This document shows, piece by piece, positions 42,476 through 53,784 of a DNA stretch of 64,000 nucleotides. How positions within the stretch are numbered: position 1 is the stretch's first letter; each line of letters starts with the position of its first letter. The notes beneath the pieces are model-generated. The model saw only the letters and a list, made by a program, of their open reading frames with translations, made no database searches and had not been told where the DNA came from. The translations under genes were made by a program, and so were the position numbers. The stretch comes from Heloderma charlesbogerti (taxonomy: Eukaryota > Chordata > Lepidosauria > Squamata > Helodermatidae): positions 1,984,001 to 2,048,000 of the forward strand of contig JANEZZ010001676.1 in NCBI GenBank assembly GCA_026122225.1. The letters are read 5' to 3'.

Positions 42476-44129
42476 AATGAACTGCTCTCTTTCAAGGTAG
42501 TCCAGGAACATAACATAAGGTAGCTCTGTTCACACCACCAACATTTCTTCGAGGAAGGACAAAGAAGTCAGTGGGGTACATAAAACCAGTTCAAGCAACA
42601 TAGGAACCTACCTGGAATCAGAATCTACCCTGATGGCAGGCTGGTGGTGTCCCTCCTCATATTTACTTCACATGCCCCATGACTTGAGCCGGGGTGTGGA
42701 AAATAGGTTCTGGGGCTAAGCTTTGCCTGGTCCTCTCTCTCTGATGATGCCCTGGCTGCTAGATGGTTTGAGCACGAACGCTGGTATTGGAACGTGGTCC
42801 CGGGGCTGAGCACCGTTTCACGCTCGCTCTGAGCAGTAGCTCCTTGCCTGTCTCCTGAGTGTCTCTGTCATTCCACATCCTCATCAGTCATTCAAGTGGA
42901 GTCACGGCTTCTCCAGGCTAACAGCTCCCCTTGGCCTTCAGATCAGCTGCTGCTGGAGCCGTCACAGAGCCAGCTGCCTCCTGGGCCAAAGGCCCGGGCT
43001 TTTATGTGTGTGTGGGCGCGTGCCTGTGCCCTCTGCTTTTTTCTGGCTCTTCTGCCCAGCCAACAGGGTGGCTCGCGGTAAACGGAACAAACGGAGGCTT
43101 TTCCTGCTACCTATATAAAGTAGCCTTCATATGCCAGCAACGGGTAGTTCTGTCAACGCTTAAGGATGATATACCAGCGGATATGAACCTGCCTGTCCCT
43201 TCCTCCAAATGGGATGGGCCAGAGTGGCTTAGCGTGCTCTGGATTTCTCCTTCTCGGGTGCAGAGATGGTGGTCCAGGAAGCATGGTAAGCGGCCACCAG
43301 CCGCTATGTCAAATTTGGCCTCGTGTGCTTCCACCTGTCCCTTGGTCTGTTCCTGCTCTCCCACATGTACTTCTTTTTAATGCGCGTGCTCTCCCTCTCT
43401 GTCTCAGGCACACAGGTGTGCGCACACAGCCCCGGCCACGTCACCTGCCCAAGGCTTTAGTTGGCACAGGGAACGGAAAGGTCAAGGGAGGAGGGATGAA
43501 AGAGCAGACAAAGGGGGAGACGAGGGAAGTAGCGTCTTCAGCGGGAGACGCGTTAGGTGCTTACAAATGGGGCACTTTCGGTGCGCAGAATGAGGCACCG
43601 GTTGTGACATGCAAAGGGGGGGGTGATCAGAAAGAGCGCACAGGGGTGGGGCAGGCTTGGCCTCAGCAACAGTTAGAAGACCTGGTCAGCGGGCCAAGCG
43701 GCAGTGGCTGGCTTCTCAAAAAGGGTGCTCATAGCTCCTCTGACCCCAGAGCCCTGCCATCTCGCCCCAGATATGTGGCAGCCGACGGGGACTACTCAGT
43801 GCTAGCAGAAATGCACATGTGCTCAGAGGCACCCTTGTTCATTGCCACTTACCAAGGCACTGAAAACAGGTGCTGAGACTGAATTCCCTTCCCCAGCCGT
43901 CTGGTGGGGATGCGGTCGGTGTCTTTCCTCCTTTTCCCAAGACCCACTCTGTTCTGTATAATTTTCTACCTGGAATTTTGACCTAAGCGCGCTCCTCCAT
44001 TGGATCCGGCATTTGGCTGGATCCATCCCGTCATTTGTGTGTCGCACAACCTGCCCCCCCTCCTTCCCTTGTCTCCCCTTTCTTTGCTCCTTCATTCCCC
44101 CCCCACCTCCTTCGGCCTTTTCGTTCCCT
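42476..44129. other. No gene seen
   Basis: Unique, moderately GC-rich. The longest open frame (43214-43876, plus, 220 codons) is low-complexity, has no domain and overlaps other frames. No splice-bounded exon is supported. Confidence 0.35.
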
Positions 44130-44330
44130 GTGCCAGCTAAAGCCTGGGTGAATGTCTAATCTCCAATTTTATTTCGTTCGGCTCTGTCCTGATTTACATA
44201 ATCCACATAATCACCCTGGTTTTAATTGCCCACAACTCTGCGGAAAGATCATGTGGTTAAGTGGTAAATCATAATTAGATAAATAATTGGTTTGGCCACC
44301 GCAAGCTGCTTTGTTATACCTGCCATCTGC
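44130..44330. promoter_or_regulatory. Candidate conserved non-coding element
   Basis: Repeat-free block with TGTCTAATCTCCAATTTTAT, TGATTTACATAATCCACATA, CTGGTTTTAATTGCCCACAA, GTGGTAAATCATAATTAGAT and AAATAATTGGTTTGGCC: dense homeodomain- and SOX/forkhead-like words, sharply AT-rich between C-rich tracts. Function is inference. Confidence 0.4.
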
Positions 44331-46681
44331 TGGGTAAGTCCCCCCCCCCTTTCGATTAGAACAATGCGCCTCGGATGGCAAGACCAGGGCCCCTCCCCTT
44401 CCTTATCTGCAAAGGGGGCTGTGTGTGTCTGGGGGGGCAGGGGGGATGACTAAACCTGGATTCCTGCCCAGTAGCTTTGTGCATTGCATGGTCCTCTCTT
44501 ATCCCTACATCCTTCATACACTTTTAACAGATGCATTAGCCATTCATTAACAGAGTTTGCTTAATGCATCAGAATGAGAAATTTGACTTCTTTAGCATAA
44601 AAGTGAGGAAGCGGGGAGAGGCTGGGTCAGAAGGGGAGGTGTACAGACTCTCCCTCCCTCCTTTCTGTTAGCTCTGCATCACAAGCAAAATCAAAGGCAG
44701 GGCCCCCATGGACACTGTGTGTGTGGTGTGGCATGGAGGAAAACCCTCTTTGTGGGATGGGTTGCCCCTCCCCCCCACCCCAAGTCTGAAATGTAGCATC
44801 CTTCCGGGAAAGGGAAGAAATGCCGCCACCCTCTTTGCTAGGGCTCTGAAGAGGCTGAGTTTGTAGGCATCTGTGGGTTTGTTTTTCAGACAAGGATTCC
44901 TCGCTTGTGGGGTTTTTATTTTTGCATGTGTTTGTTTTTAAGGAAAACCTGTTCCTGCCATCCATTCAAACAGCCGCTCCACCTGTTCAAACAGGGCAAG
45001 ATTTCAACAGCCTCAAATCCCAAGCCTTATTAAACCGCGTCCCTCCTTTTCTGACCTCAAATATCCATTATCCAAGACCTTGGCCAGCAGGGTTATTTAC
45101 AGACGGTGCCGCTAAGCTCCAAGGCAAACCCTCCCTTGCCAGTCTGCTCCTGCGTGTTTCCTAGGGGAGCGATGTGGCGACGGTTCAAGCACTCCCCCAA
45201 ATGCCCCACTATCTCCCCTTCCCATGGTATCCAGTTGATCAAGTGAAGTCCTTTTGTCTAAGGCACATCTAAGAAAGCACCACCGGGAAAGCGGGTCAGA
45301 ACTGAGGGTTCATGGCAACTTGACTTTATTGGAAGCAGACTAGTGGCGGTGTGACAAGGGATGTGCAGGTCAGGAGTCCGCCGCTTTGATGGGTCTGTGG
45401 GTTGCCTTTGCGAGCACTTCTATCAGAAGAACGGAGCATTCTGTTCAACAGCTCTCTCCTGTGCCTTGAGATTTCTTGTCGCCTTTTTAGATCCGTGTGT
45501 TTTGTTGGCTTTTCTCTTCTCTCTCCCCCTTCCCCCCGCTTTTTAAAATTTATTACTGCAGATGTTTGCACAAAACCAAGATCTTTTGTTGGAGAGCCCA
45601 TCTGCTCTTCTGCCGTATTACTTTCCTGCCTCATCTCCTGCCTCCCACCATGAGCTCTGCAAATGAGAACGCACGGGGATGTCAGTGAAGGGGCCATGAG
45701 CCCCTCATGGCTGGCACTGTATTGGGGTTGGACCTGCAAGGAACTTTGGAGGGGGCTTGGGAGTGCATTTGGAGAAACATGTCATATCCGTAGAGGCGAT
45801 GGCCACAGATGGGGGCTGTCCAGGATGAGCCCTGCGTCTGTGGCCAGTTTTCAAAGTCTAGGTCTTTCACATCGATGCCCTGTGTGTACTCTCTGTTAGG
45901 CAGAAAACCTAGATCCTGCTCACTAGCGTTGTTTGGGTCCTTTGCCATGCAATTCTGCCCCCTGAATAAATTATGCAAACTAAGAACATTTGTGCCCACT
46001 TGCTTTTTGGCATGATTTTAGTCTGAGCTGTGTGTGTGTGTGTGTGGGGGGGAGCTGAACTATGTGGGGCACTGTAGCCCTTCCCCCATCCCTTAACTGC
46101 TGCAGATCTGCCTTCCCCTCTCCACCTTGAGATTTCACCAAGCATTGTTCCTGTGTCTTTTCCAGTTTCTCATTGCAATCATAGGGTCTAGAAACTTGTT
46201 TTAAAAATAAATAAAATAAAGATGTGTTCAGCATACCGGACTCAGTGCAATGTTAACTCTCCAGTGTGCTAAAGACATAGCTGTGCTCTACCTGGGTAAT
46301 TTCCATGCTTCTAGGCTTGTCACCCTTTGCAGGAGGTGGCAAAGCAAGACTGATGTTTCCTTAACAGCAACAACTTGGCAAGGATTGAGAAGCTGCCACT
46401 TTTTCTTGATAGGGAAGAGCAGTAATAAAGCCTTCACCTGTTGGACATCTGCCTATTATGCAGCCGTTAAAGTCACAGTAACTCTGCCAGGCAGGGGGAG
46501 GGAGAAGGTGTTGATCCTGGACGCTTTTGATTTAATGGAAGGATTCTGTGTGGAATGTCCTGTTATCCCCCCACCCCAAAACTTGGTGTTCTATTGAAAG
46601 ACCCTTTTGTACTCTCTGTTGCTAAACCTTTAGTTTAGAAAAATAACAACGAAGGGCAGGGGGCAAGGAGACATGATAGAA
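44331..46681. other. No gene seen
   Basis: Unique sequence with C-runs (44340-44349, 44768-44777) and a GT tract at 46027-46044. The segment 44510-44600 continues AT-rich (CATTCATTAACAGAGTTTGC). No exon recognised. Confidence 0.3.
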
Positions 46682-46818
46682 CAGCCCTCTCCAATCGGGT
46701 GCCCTCCAGATGTGTTGGACTACAACTCCCATAATTCCCAGCCATGCCTATGCCAGTTGAGAATTATGGGAAATGTAGTCTAACACATCTGGAAGGCACC
46801 AGGTTGGAGAAGGCCGTG
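46682..46818. mobile_element. Palindromic MITE, well preserved
   Basis: AGCCCTCTCCAATCGGGTGC, CCTCCAGATGTGTTGGACTA, CAACTCCCATAATTCCCAGC on the left; GAATTATGGGAAATGTAGTC, TAACACATCTGGAAGGCACC, AGGTTGGAGAAGGC on the right. Confidence 0.85.
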
Positions 46819-46854
46819 ATAGAGATTTATAAACCCATGCCATGATGTAGAACA

Positions 46855-46975
46855 ATCTTCCTCAAACCAGATTTGTTAGACTACAACACCTACCATCACC
46901 CAGCCAGCACACCATGCTGATGGGTGTTGTAACCTAACACATCCAGAGGGTGTCAGATTGTGAATGGCCGGTGTA
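46855..46975. mobile_element. Second palindromic MITE 36 bp downstream
   Basis: CAATCTTCCTCAAACCAGAT, TTGTTAGACTACAACACCTA, CCATCACCCAGCCAGCACAC on the left; GATGGGTGTTGTAACCTAAC, ACATCCAGAGGGTGTCAGAT on the right. More diverged than its neighbour, so the two are independent insertions. Confidence 0.7.
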
Positions 46976-47065
46976 GAGAAACTAGCAAGACTGGAGTTGA
47001 GTTTTCCTCTATTGAATAATCCAATGAAATCGGCTGGCAGGAAAAGATTTAGGATGGACCGAAGG
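46976..47065. other. Unassigned spacer
   Basis: Short unique stretch between MITE and SINE fragment. Confidence 0.3.
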
Positions 47066-47130
47066 AAGCCCTGAGACCTTCTGCATGCAAAGTATGTGCT
47101 CGACCACTGAGGTGCAGCTCCCCCTTCCCC
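47066..47130 (-). mobile_element. tRNA-SINE head fragment, minus
   Basis: GAAGCCCTGAGACCTTCTGC, ATGCAAAGTATGTGCTCGAC, CACTGAGGTGCAGCTCCCCC is the reverse complement of the tRNA-like head only. Confidence 0.65.
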
Positions 47131-48154
47131 CATGAAGGAATGCAGCTCTGGACAAAAACAAAAGGTGTCCTAGAGGAAGATGGCTAAATGGAACCTCCAT
47201 ATTTAGATCTAGTCTACCATTCAGTACCAGGCCTTGGGGGCAAAACATAGGGCATACGCTCCTGTGCCTTGCTTGGAGCTTCTAGAGGCATCTTGCTGGC
47301 TACTGTTGGAAGGTGAATGTCAGATTGTGGGTGTTATTTATCCCTTCTAGCATCTGCTGTTCAGAGGTACAATATCCCTTTACATGGAGGTTCTGTTTTG
47401 CCATGAGAGACTCCTGCTCCGCTGATCAAGGCAATGATTATGGTTGGTTTAAAAACAACAATAGAGGAGAAAGAGGATGAAGGTCAAATTTGTGCAGTCC
47501 CAAAGGTACAGAAAAGGTCCCGGTTGTGCCCTTATGTTCACAAAACCTTAGATGAGGAGGAGGAGGAGGCACATTGTGGAGGTAATCCTACATAGCAAGT
47601 CTAGCTGTTGTCACGGCCAACTCCTTGGCATGTTCGAATGTTGCAGAGGAGTGACGGATGTACACAGGTTGTCCTGTTTCGCCGCTGTGATCACATGCCC
47701 AAGGGCAGCGTTCTTGCCAGCTTGGGCATACTGCCTCCCTCTCTCTCTCATCTCCCCCAGCACCTGCACTCTCAAAACAGGCTCTTATTAACTGGCTTGT
47801 TTTCATTTGCCAGATGAATGATCTGCAGCCGAGTGATCGATGAAAGAGCCTATGAAAACCGAAGGGGCTGACAGGGCAGCCAGAGGTGCAGCTAGGATGG
47901 AAGACTCTGGTTTCTGCCCAAAGAGGGTGGAGAAAGCTTAGCGATGTGTGTTTGACAGAAGCTCTTCTTGCATCCTGCTGGTAGGGAGCCTTTTTAATAG
48001 GGATCCTGGGTGTTCTTAGAATTCAGCATCACATGGGTGCATGAGTCTCCCTGCTTTGTAGGTCCTTCGTATGTAGTTCCATCTGGGTTGTTCTGTACTG
48101 AGGGAAGAAAAGGCACAAGAAATGATCTAACCTCCCATGTGCTTGCAAGAACCA
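47131..48154. other. No gene seen
   Basis: Unique sequence; a GAG triplet patch at 47553-47569. Confidence 0.35.
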
Positions 48155-48259
48155 AGGCTTCCCCATCCAGGTGTCCTCTAGGCATGCTGGACTACAACTC
48201 TCATAGTCCCATAAGTTGTAGTCCAACACACCTGGAGGACTCCAGGAGTGGGGAAGGCT
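48155..48259. mobile_element. Palindromic MITE, internally shortened
   Basis: AAGGCTTCCCCATCCAGGTG, GCATGCTGGACTACAACTCT on the left; AAGTTGTAGTCCAACACACC, TGGAGGACTCC, GTGGGGAAGGCT on the right. The loop is nearly absent, giving an almost uninterrupted hairpin of about 105 bp. Confidence 0.8.
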
Positions 48260-48639
48260 GTGTTAGGCCATTTATTTCCAAACAGTGTTCTAAGGGTTTC
48301 TTAGAAGCTGGTCGGGCGTTTCTCACTGACACGTTCAGCAGCGGTGCACAAGCTTCTGCCATGGACGGCTTGACAATTTTTTCCAGCAGACACAAGGGTG
48401 CGTTGGGAGGTGTGTGTCTTTTAGGGTGTGCTCTAAGTTCACAGAGTGCCCTGTTTCGGTGGGGGATGGCCAGTCTGGCAGGATCTGAGCAGCCAGAGCA
48501 GAGCAGGTCAGAAGCCAGAGGTGCCGGGTGTTAAGTTAAAAGGCGTGAATTGGCTAAATGCTGCCCATCAGGAGCTAAGAATGCAGAGCTATCCTTATGA
48601 ACAGTTGCACCAGCAAATGTCTGGTACCGACCAAGGAGT
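48260..48639. other. No gene seen
   Basis: Unique sequence. Confidence 0.3.
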
Positions 48640-49110
48640 TTTATAGTAGACCCTTCAGCAACCCTCACACTTCAGGGAGCCTCAGACTGTCGTCGATTTC
48701 CTCCTCTTCCCGAGCAGGGCTGATGGAAAGGTTTCCGAACAAAACCTGAGTTTTCAGTTCTGGACGTCAGCCTGGGCTTGTCACCTCTGCTGTTGGAACT
48801 GAGGGAACAGTCTTGTTAGGGGTGTGGAGTTCCCTGATATCATGGCCTCCTGGATGTGGCATCTTCTGGCTCTTCCTTGGGGAGCGTTAGCTCCTGTGGT
48901 CCTTCTCCATGTGCCATGGCAGCAGTAAGGTCCTGCTTCTCATCCATTGAGGAGGCATCCTCTGTTTTGGGATCCTGCTGTGACCCAGGTGGATCCTGAC
49001 ACAGAAGACAATACTGAGGACTTACAGGCTTGTAGAAGTGTTCGACAGCAGACATTTGGCGGTTCTTCCATAGACAGTATGACAGCATTCCTTGAAAAGC
49101 GCTGAGCTGT
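48640..49110 (-). mobile_element. Possible degraded LTR, minus
   Basis: Read on the minus strand the interval has the acidic, GAAGAGCCAGAAGATGCCAC-type and ACTCCACACCCCTAACAAGA sequences that resemble the composition of the LTRs at 39133 and 40350, especially GAAGAGTCTGG...GCCACATCCTC. Termini and target duplication are not identified, so this could be unrelated unique sequence. Confidence 0.25.
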
Positions 49111-50788
49111 ATTTGTGCCGTCTAGCGCATAGGAAGCTGTTGTCCAGTTTAGCAACTATTGCACCTCAGGGGATGCATTTATGGGGACAGGACTCCGCTT
49201 TCTGGTCTCTGTTAGCCATGGGGTCTTTCATGGTCCATTTTTTTGTTTGTTTGTTTTACTAATGGCAAACCAAGGCCAGAAGTCTCCTTGCCCAAGGCCA
49301 CAATTTGAGTCCGTGTCAGAAGGCAAGTTTGAACCCATCCAGTGCACCAAAGTGCTGTGCTCCCTCAGTGCATGCCCCCAGCCAACATCCTGCCCTGGGG
49401 GATCTTTCCAGGTGCCGTGAAGAGGGTTGATAAAGAAGGTTCACCATGGCACAGCTCACAGAAGGCTGATATCCTGGGGTAATCTCCGCTGAGGAGGCTT
49501 CTTGCCCGGAGCCAATTAAAGCTACTCTCATAATCTGGCTAATTGAAATGCTGTCTAAAGAGAGAGATTATTCCGAGAGTGGTTTTCCTTCCTGCCCTTG
49601 CATTGTTGGATTAGAGCTGCCTTGCCCTGCAGAGGAGGAAAAACCAAGGCCGCTGCTTGTCCTAATCCTACACAGGTCTAAACGTGTGCCGTAGGTTAGT
49701 GCAAAGCCCGACACTGACGTCTTTAAAGAAAGTAACCGCTTGGAGGTCAATTGAGGAAAGGGGAGCAGCCGGCAACGCCCACAGCACCAGCTTCATGGAT
49801 TGATGGTGGAGTGTTTTGAGAAGAGGGAATTCTGGGAGTCCCACTGGTCCAGAAGCCAAACGTAATACTGTTTTCTGTCAGAGTGCAGGAGCCCCAGCCT
49901 GCGGGCCTCATGTGGCACACTGCTCTCCCCAATCTGGCCCACCAGTTGTTATCCAGTGTTGATCCCAGATTGCGGGGCTGAGTCCAACCTAAGAATGAGC
50001 CCTGCTTTATAGTGCTGGTTCTGTTTGGCCTGTTAGGCTGCCTTCCCCTTGCACTTAAGGTTGGATTATCCACTCTGCTAAATATGCAGCACAGTCCAGC
50101 TGAACCAAATCACCATCTTTTTCCTTGTTGTGAAGAAGTGATTGGGGAGTTTCCATCACTGCATCTTCAAGCCAGGGAAAACTTGATTTCACCTCCCTGC
50201 ATCCAAGAAAAACTCAGTCCTCTAGCCATGATCAAAGGGGATGTCAGCACCTTGAATGTAAGACAGATTGAAACACGTTGAACTGCCATGCTTTCTTCCT
50301 CCCACCCCCAGCCAAGGAGCCCTGGGAAATGTAGTCTTCTGAGAGTGCCCCTGGCTGTGTCAGAAATCCCTTGAAAGAATCACTGCTCCCTGAAGTCGAT
50401 TCAGAAAGCAGAGAGGTATGTAGTAGTAGCTGCTTCACGATCTGCTGCATTCCTCCTGCAAGTGTATGGGAAATGGTCGTCTGTTGCCTCCATCAAGAGG
50501 AGTGCAGCACAACACATGTTTGCATGCAGATGTTCCGATCCCCAGCGTCTAGACTGAAAAGATGTCAGAGCAGAAACTTTGGGGAGTGGACGGAGGAGAC
50601 CAGGGGTACCCAGGGATCAAATATGGCCAGCGGAGGCTGCTGGCTGTGATGTCAGTGGGGCGGTGCATCTGCTCTGGGTTTCAGTCAGAACCCTACAGGA
50701 ACTATCCAACGTGCTTAACCCTACTCCCAAAATAGGTTCAGCACCTTGGATAGCACTTTTTAGAGTTCTGACTAGTTCTGGCTGAAAT
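49111..50788. other. No gene seen
   Basis: Unique. 49495-49570 contains AGCCAATTAAAGCTACTCTC and TCTGGCTAATTGAAATGCTG, a possible conserved element. 50500-50560 has TTTGCATGCAGATGTTCCGA and CCCCAGCGTCTAG, a likely remnant of the tRNA-SINE. Confidence 0.35.
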
Positions 50789-51160
50789 CAGGAGTGGATT
50801 CACACACACACCCCCTGACGTTGGGGCCACCAGCCTCCATTGAATATGGCCCTCCTGGAGTCTCAGTCTGACTTCCAGTGTTCCCCAGCTGGCCATGCCC
50901 CCTTTTCCCTGACCACTGTTTGGTTTCTGGTTTCCCGACTTTTGTGCAGTTTTTCCCCATTCTGAAAGGTTAAAAAGCTGCTCCTAAGGCGTAATTACTG
51001 GCAGGAAGAGCTTGAAGCTACAACATGCTCGTATATTTGGACATTTCCTTTTGCCCACCCCCTTTTGCCTTCGCTCCTGCCTACCAGTGCAATGCAGCCC
51101 CTGAAAGCTCCTCTGAAATGGAATTTGGCCCTTGGGCTGAAAGAGGTTCTGCAAACTCAG
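50789..51160 (+). mobile_element. hAT-like MITE, copy 4
   Basis: CAGGAGTGGATTCA start, then ATATGGCCCTCCTGGAGTCT, CCCCAGCTGGCCATGCCCCC, TTTTGTGCAGTTTTTCCCCA, TTACTGGCAGGAAGAGCTTG, AATGGAATTTGGCCCTTGGG, GCTGAAAGAGGTTCTGCAAA, CTCAG. Same body as 9831, 14820 and 27191; the termini are eroded and a CA tract has been added near the 5' end. Confidence 0.7.
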
Positions 51161-52021
51161 TAGACAGGGCTGGGGTAGGTGGCCCAGTGGTCTGACTCTA
51201 CATAAGGGAGCTTCATAAAATGCGTTAAATGCACGCCTTCATCGTCAGGAGGCCAACAAGCTCAGCATTTCTGCAGCCACTCGGAAATCTTGGGAGTAGG
51301 AGGACAGTAACTGCTCCCCCACACACACACGCACACAGTCCCGCTTGCTTGCAGAGGGGAAGGCTCCAGGCCTTTCTGTGCTGAGCATTTCAACAGCGAA
51401 TGTGCGGCTCCCAGTTGTCTCAACCCAGCCTTGGTTTGGAGCTGCGACAGCTAAACAGGTTTGAAGATGATTTCAATTTATAATTGGGAGGTCTGGGGAT
51501 GGCCGTGGCAGCTTTCTAGCCGTGCACGACTTCTGACCCAGGTGCCCGTCCTGGCAGCACGTAGAACCCTCAAGGTGCAGCCACTTGCCAGCTTGTTTGG
51601 GAGTTCCTTTTGCTCCCTTCCCCTGGCAGAAAAGGCACCTGGGTTAGCTGCCCCAGCCAAGTTTCCCTGGAAGAATATGACCAGAGAGAAATGAGATCTC
51701 TGGGCTCCAGTCAGTCGCCTAATTAATTTGCTAATGAAGCATGCTGTAGGTGCACAGATATTTTAAGCAAGAGAGTGAAATGATGCAGCCACATCAGCAG
51801 GAATTTTAGTCTAGTAATAAAAATAAAATAATAATAATAAATAAAAATAATGATGGTGATGGAAGGTAATGAAGCCCTTCCGTAGCTTCATCCATACATG
51901 CCCAGTTTGTGGTGGAGCCAGAGAGAAGGTGAGTGTGTTTCTGTTAGAAGAGTTTGGCAACCACACCAAACTTCAGATGTCACCCCTCCTGCCTCCCCCC
52001 CCCTTTTAGCAGCAGGTAGAG
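51161..52021. other. No gene seen; possible regulatory block
   Basis: Unique DNA. 51700-51830 contains CAGTCGCCTAATTAATTTGC, TAATGAAGCATGCTGTAGGT and a run of AATAA/ATAATA repeats up to about 51850. Composition suggests an enhancer-like block, without proof. Confidence 0.3.
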
Positions 52022-52037
52022 TTGTTGTTGTTGTTGT

Positions 52038-52499
52038 TCAGTCGTTCAGTCGTGTCCGACTCTTCGTGACCCCATGGACCATAGCACGCCAGGCCTTCCT
52101 GTCCTGTGCTCTCTCCCAGAGTGTGCTCAAGTTCATATTCATTGCATCGGTGATGCTATCTAGCCATCTCATCCTCTGTCGTCCCCTTCTCCTTTTGCCT
52201 TCAGTCTTTCCCAGCATCAGGGTCTTTTCCAGAGAGTTTTCTCTTCGCAATAGGTGGCCAAAATATTTGAGCTTCAGCTTCAGTATCTGTCCTTCCAATG
52301 AGCACTCAGGGTTGATTTCCTTTAGGATGGACTGATTTGACCTCCTTGCGGTCCAGGGGACTCGTAAGGGTCTTCTCCAGCACCACAGTTCGAAAGCATC
52401 AATTCTTCGGCGCTCAGCCTTCCTTATAGTCCAGCTCTCACAGCCATACATTACTACTGGGAAAACCATAGCTTTGATTATACGGACCTTTGTCGGCAA
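52038..52499 (-). pseudogene. BovB ORF, C-terminal segment
   Basis: Reading on the minus strand gives PTKVRIIKAMVFPVVMYGCE, then FELWCWRRPLRVPWTARRSN and YFGHLLRRENSLEKTLMLG, and ends TKSRTRLND. This is the conserved C-terminal region of RTE/BovB polyproteins. It is out of frame with the reverse-transcriptase segment by a small indel (two missing bases is the simplest reading) near 52503. Confidence 0.9.
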
Positions 52500-53754
52500 G
52501 GTGATCTCTGCTTCTTACTATGCTGTCTAGGTTTGCCATAGCTTTCCTCCCAAGGAGCAAGCATCTTTTAATTTCATGGCTACAGTCACCGTCTGCGGTG
52601 ATCTTGGAGCCCAAGAAAGTAAAATCTGTCACTGCTTCCATGTCTTCCCCTTCTATATGCCAGGAAGTGATGGGGCCAGATGCCATGATCTTCGTTTTTT
52701 TAATGTTGAGTTTCAAACCAGCTTTTGCACTCTCCAATTTCGCCCTCAACAAGAGGCTCTTGAGATCCTCTTCGCTTTCTGCCATTAGGGTGGTATCGTC
52801 TGCATATCTGAGGTTGTTGATAATTCTCTCGGCAATCTTAATTCCGACCTGTGATTCATCCAACCCGGCATTTCTCATGATGTACTGTGCATATAAGTTA
52901 AATAAGTGGGGTGACAATATGCAGCCTTGTCGTATTCCTTTCCCAATTTTGAACCACTCGGTTGTTCCATGTCTGGTTCTTACTGTTGCTTCTGGACCCT
53001 CGTACAGGTTTCTCAGGAGACAGGTAAGGTGGTCTGGTACTCCCATCACTTTAAGAATTTGCCACAGTTTGTTGTGATCCACACAATCCAAGGCTTTAGC
53101 GTAGTCAATGAAGCAGAAATAGACGTTTTTCTGGAATTCTCTTGCTTTCTCCATGATGCAGCGAACATTGGCGATTTGATCTCTAGTTCCTCTGCCTCTT
53201 CTAAACCCAGCTTGTACTTCCGGTAGTTCTCGGTTCGCATACTGCTGAAGCCTAGCTTGTAGGATTTTGAGCATGACCTTGCTGGCATGTGAAATGAGCG
53301 CAATTGTGCGGTAGTTTGAACACTCTTTGGCGTTGCCCTTCTTTGGAATTGGAATGTAAACTGACCTTTTCCAGTCTTGCGGCCACTGTTGAGTGTTCCA
53401 GATTTGTTGGCATATTGAATGCAGCACTTTAACAGCATCATCTTTTAGGACTTTAAATAGCTCAGCTGGAAGACTGTCATCTCCGCTAGCTTTGTTGTTA
53501 CTAATGCTTCCTAAGGCCCACTTGACTTCACTCTCGAGGATGTCCGGCTCAAGTTCAGTGACCGCACTCTCATGGCTATCAGGGACATGAAGATCTTTCT
53601 TGTATAGTTCTTCTGTGTATTCTTGCCACCTCTTCTTAATCTCATCTGCTTCTGTTAGGTCCCTGCCTTCTTTGTCCTTTATCATGCCCGTCTTTGCACA
53701 AAACGTTCCCTTGAGATCTCCAATTTTCTTGAAGAGATCTCTAGTCTTTCCCAT
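52438..53754 (-). pseudogene. BovB reverse transcriptase segment (438 codons)
   Basis: Reverse transcriptase of a non-LTR element; it primes synthesis from nicked chromosomal DNA. Visible motifs by residue: SISNNKASGDD (83-93), SNYRTIALISHASK (146-159), GFRRGRGTRDQIAN (183-196), FIDYAKALDCVDHNKL (215-230, usually AFD), GIRQGCILSPHLFNLY (273-288), and the catalytic YADD (317-320). It ends by running out of frame at 52438-52500. The start used here is the first in-frame Met after the TAA; in the ancestral element the protein probably continued from the endonuclease. Confidence 0.92.
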
Positions 53755-53784
53755 TCTGTTGTTTTCCTCGATTTCTTTGCATTG

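Noticed and set aside
43214..43876. 220-codon plus-strand open frame, the longest outside transposons
   Set aside because: Low-complexity Gly/Pro/Ser-rich reading with no domain, signal peptide or splice-site support.
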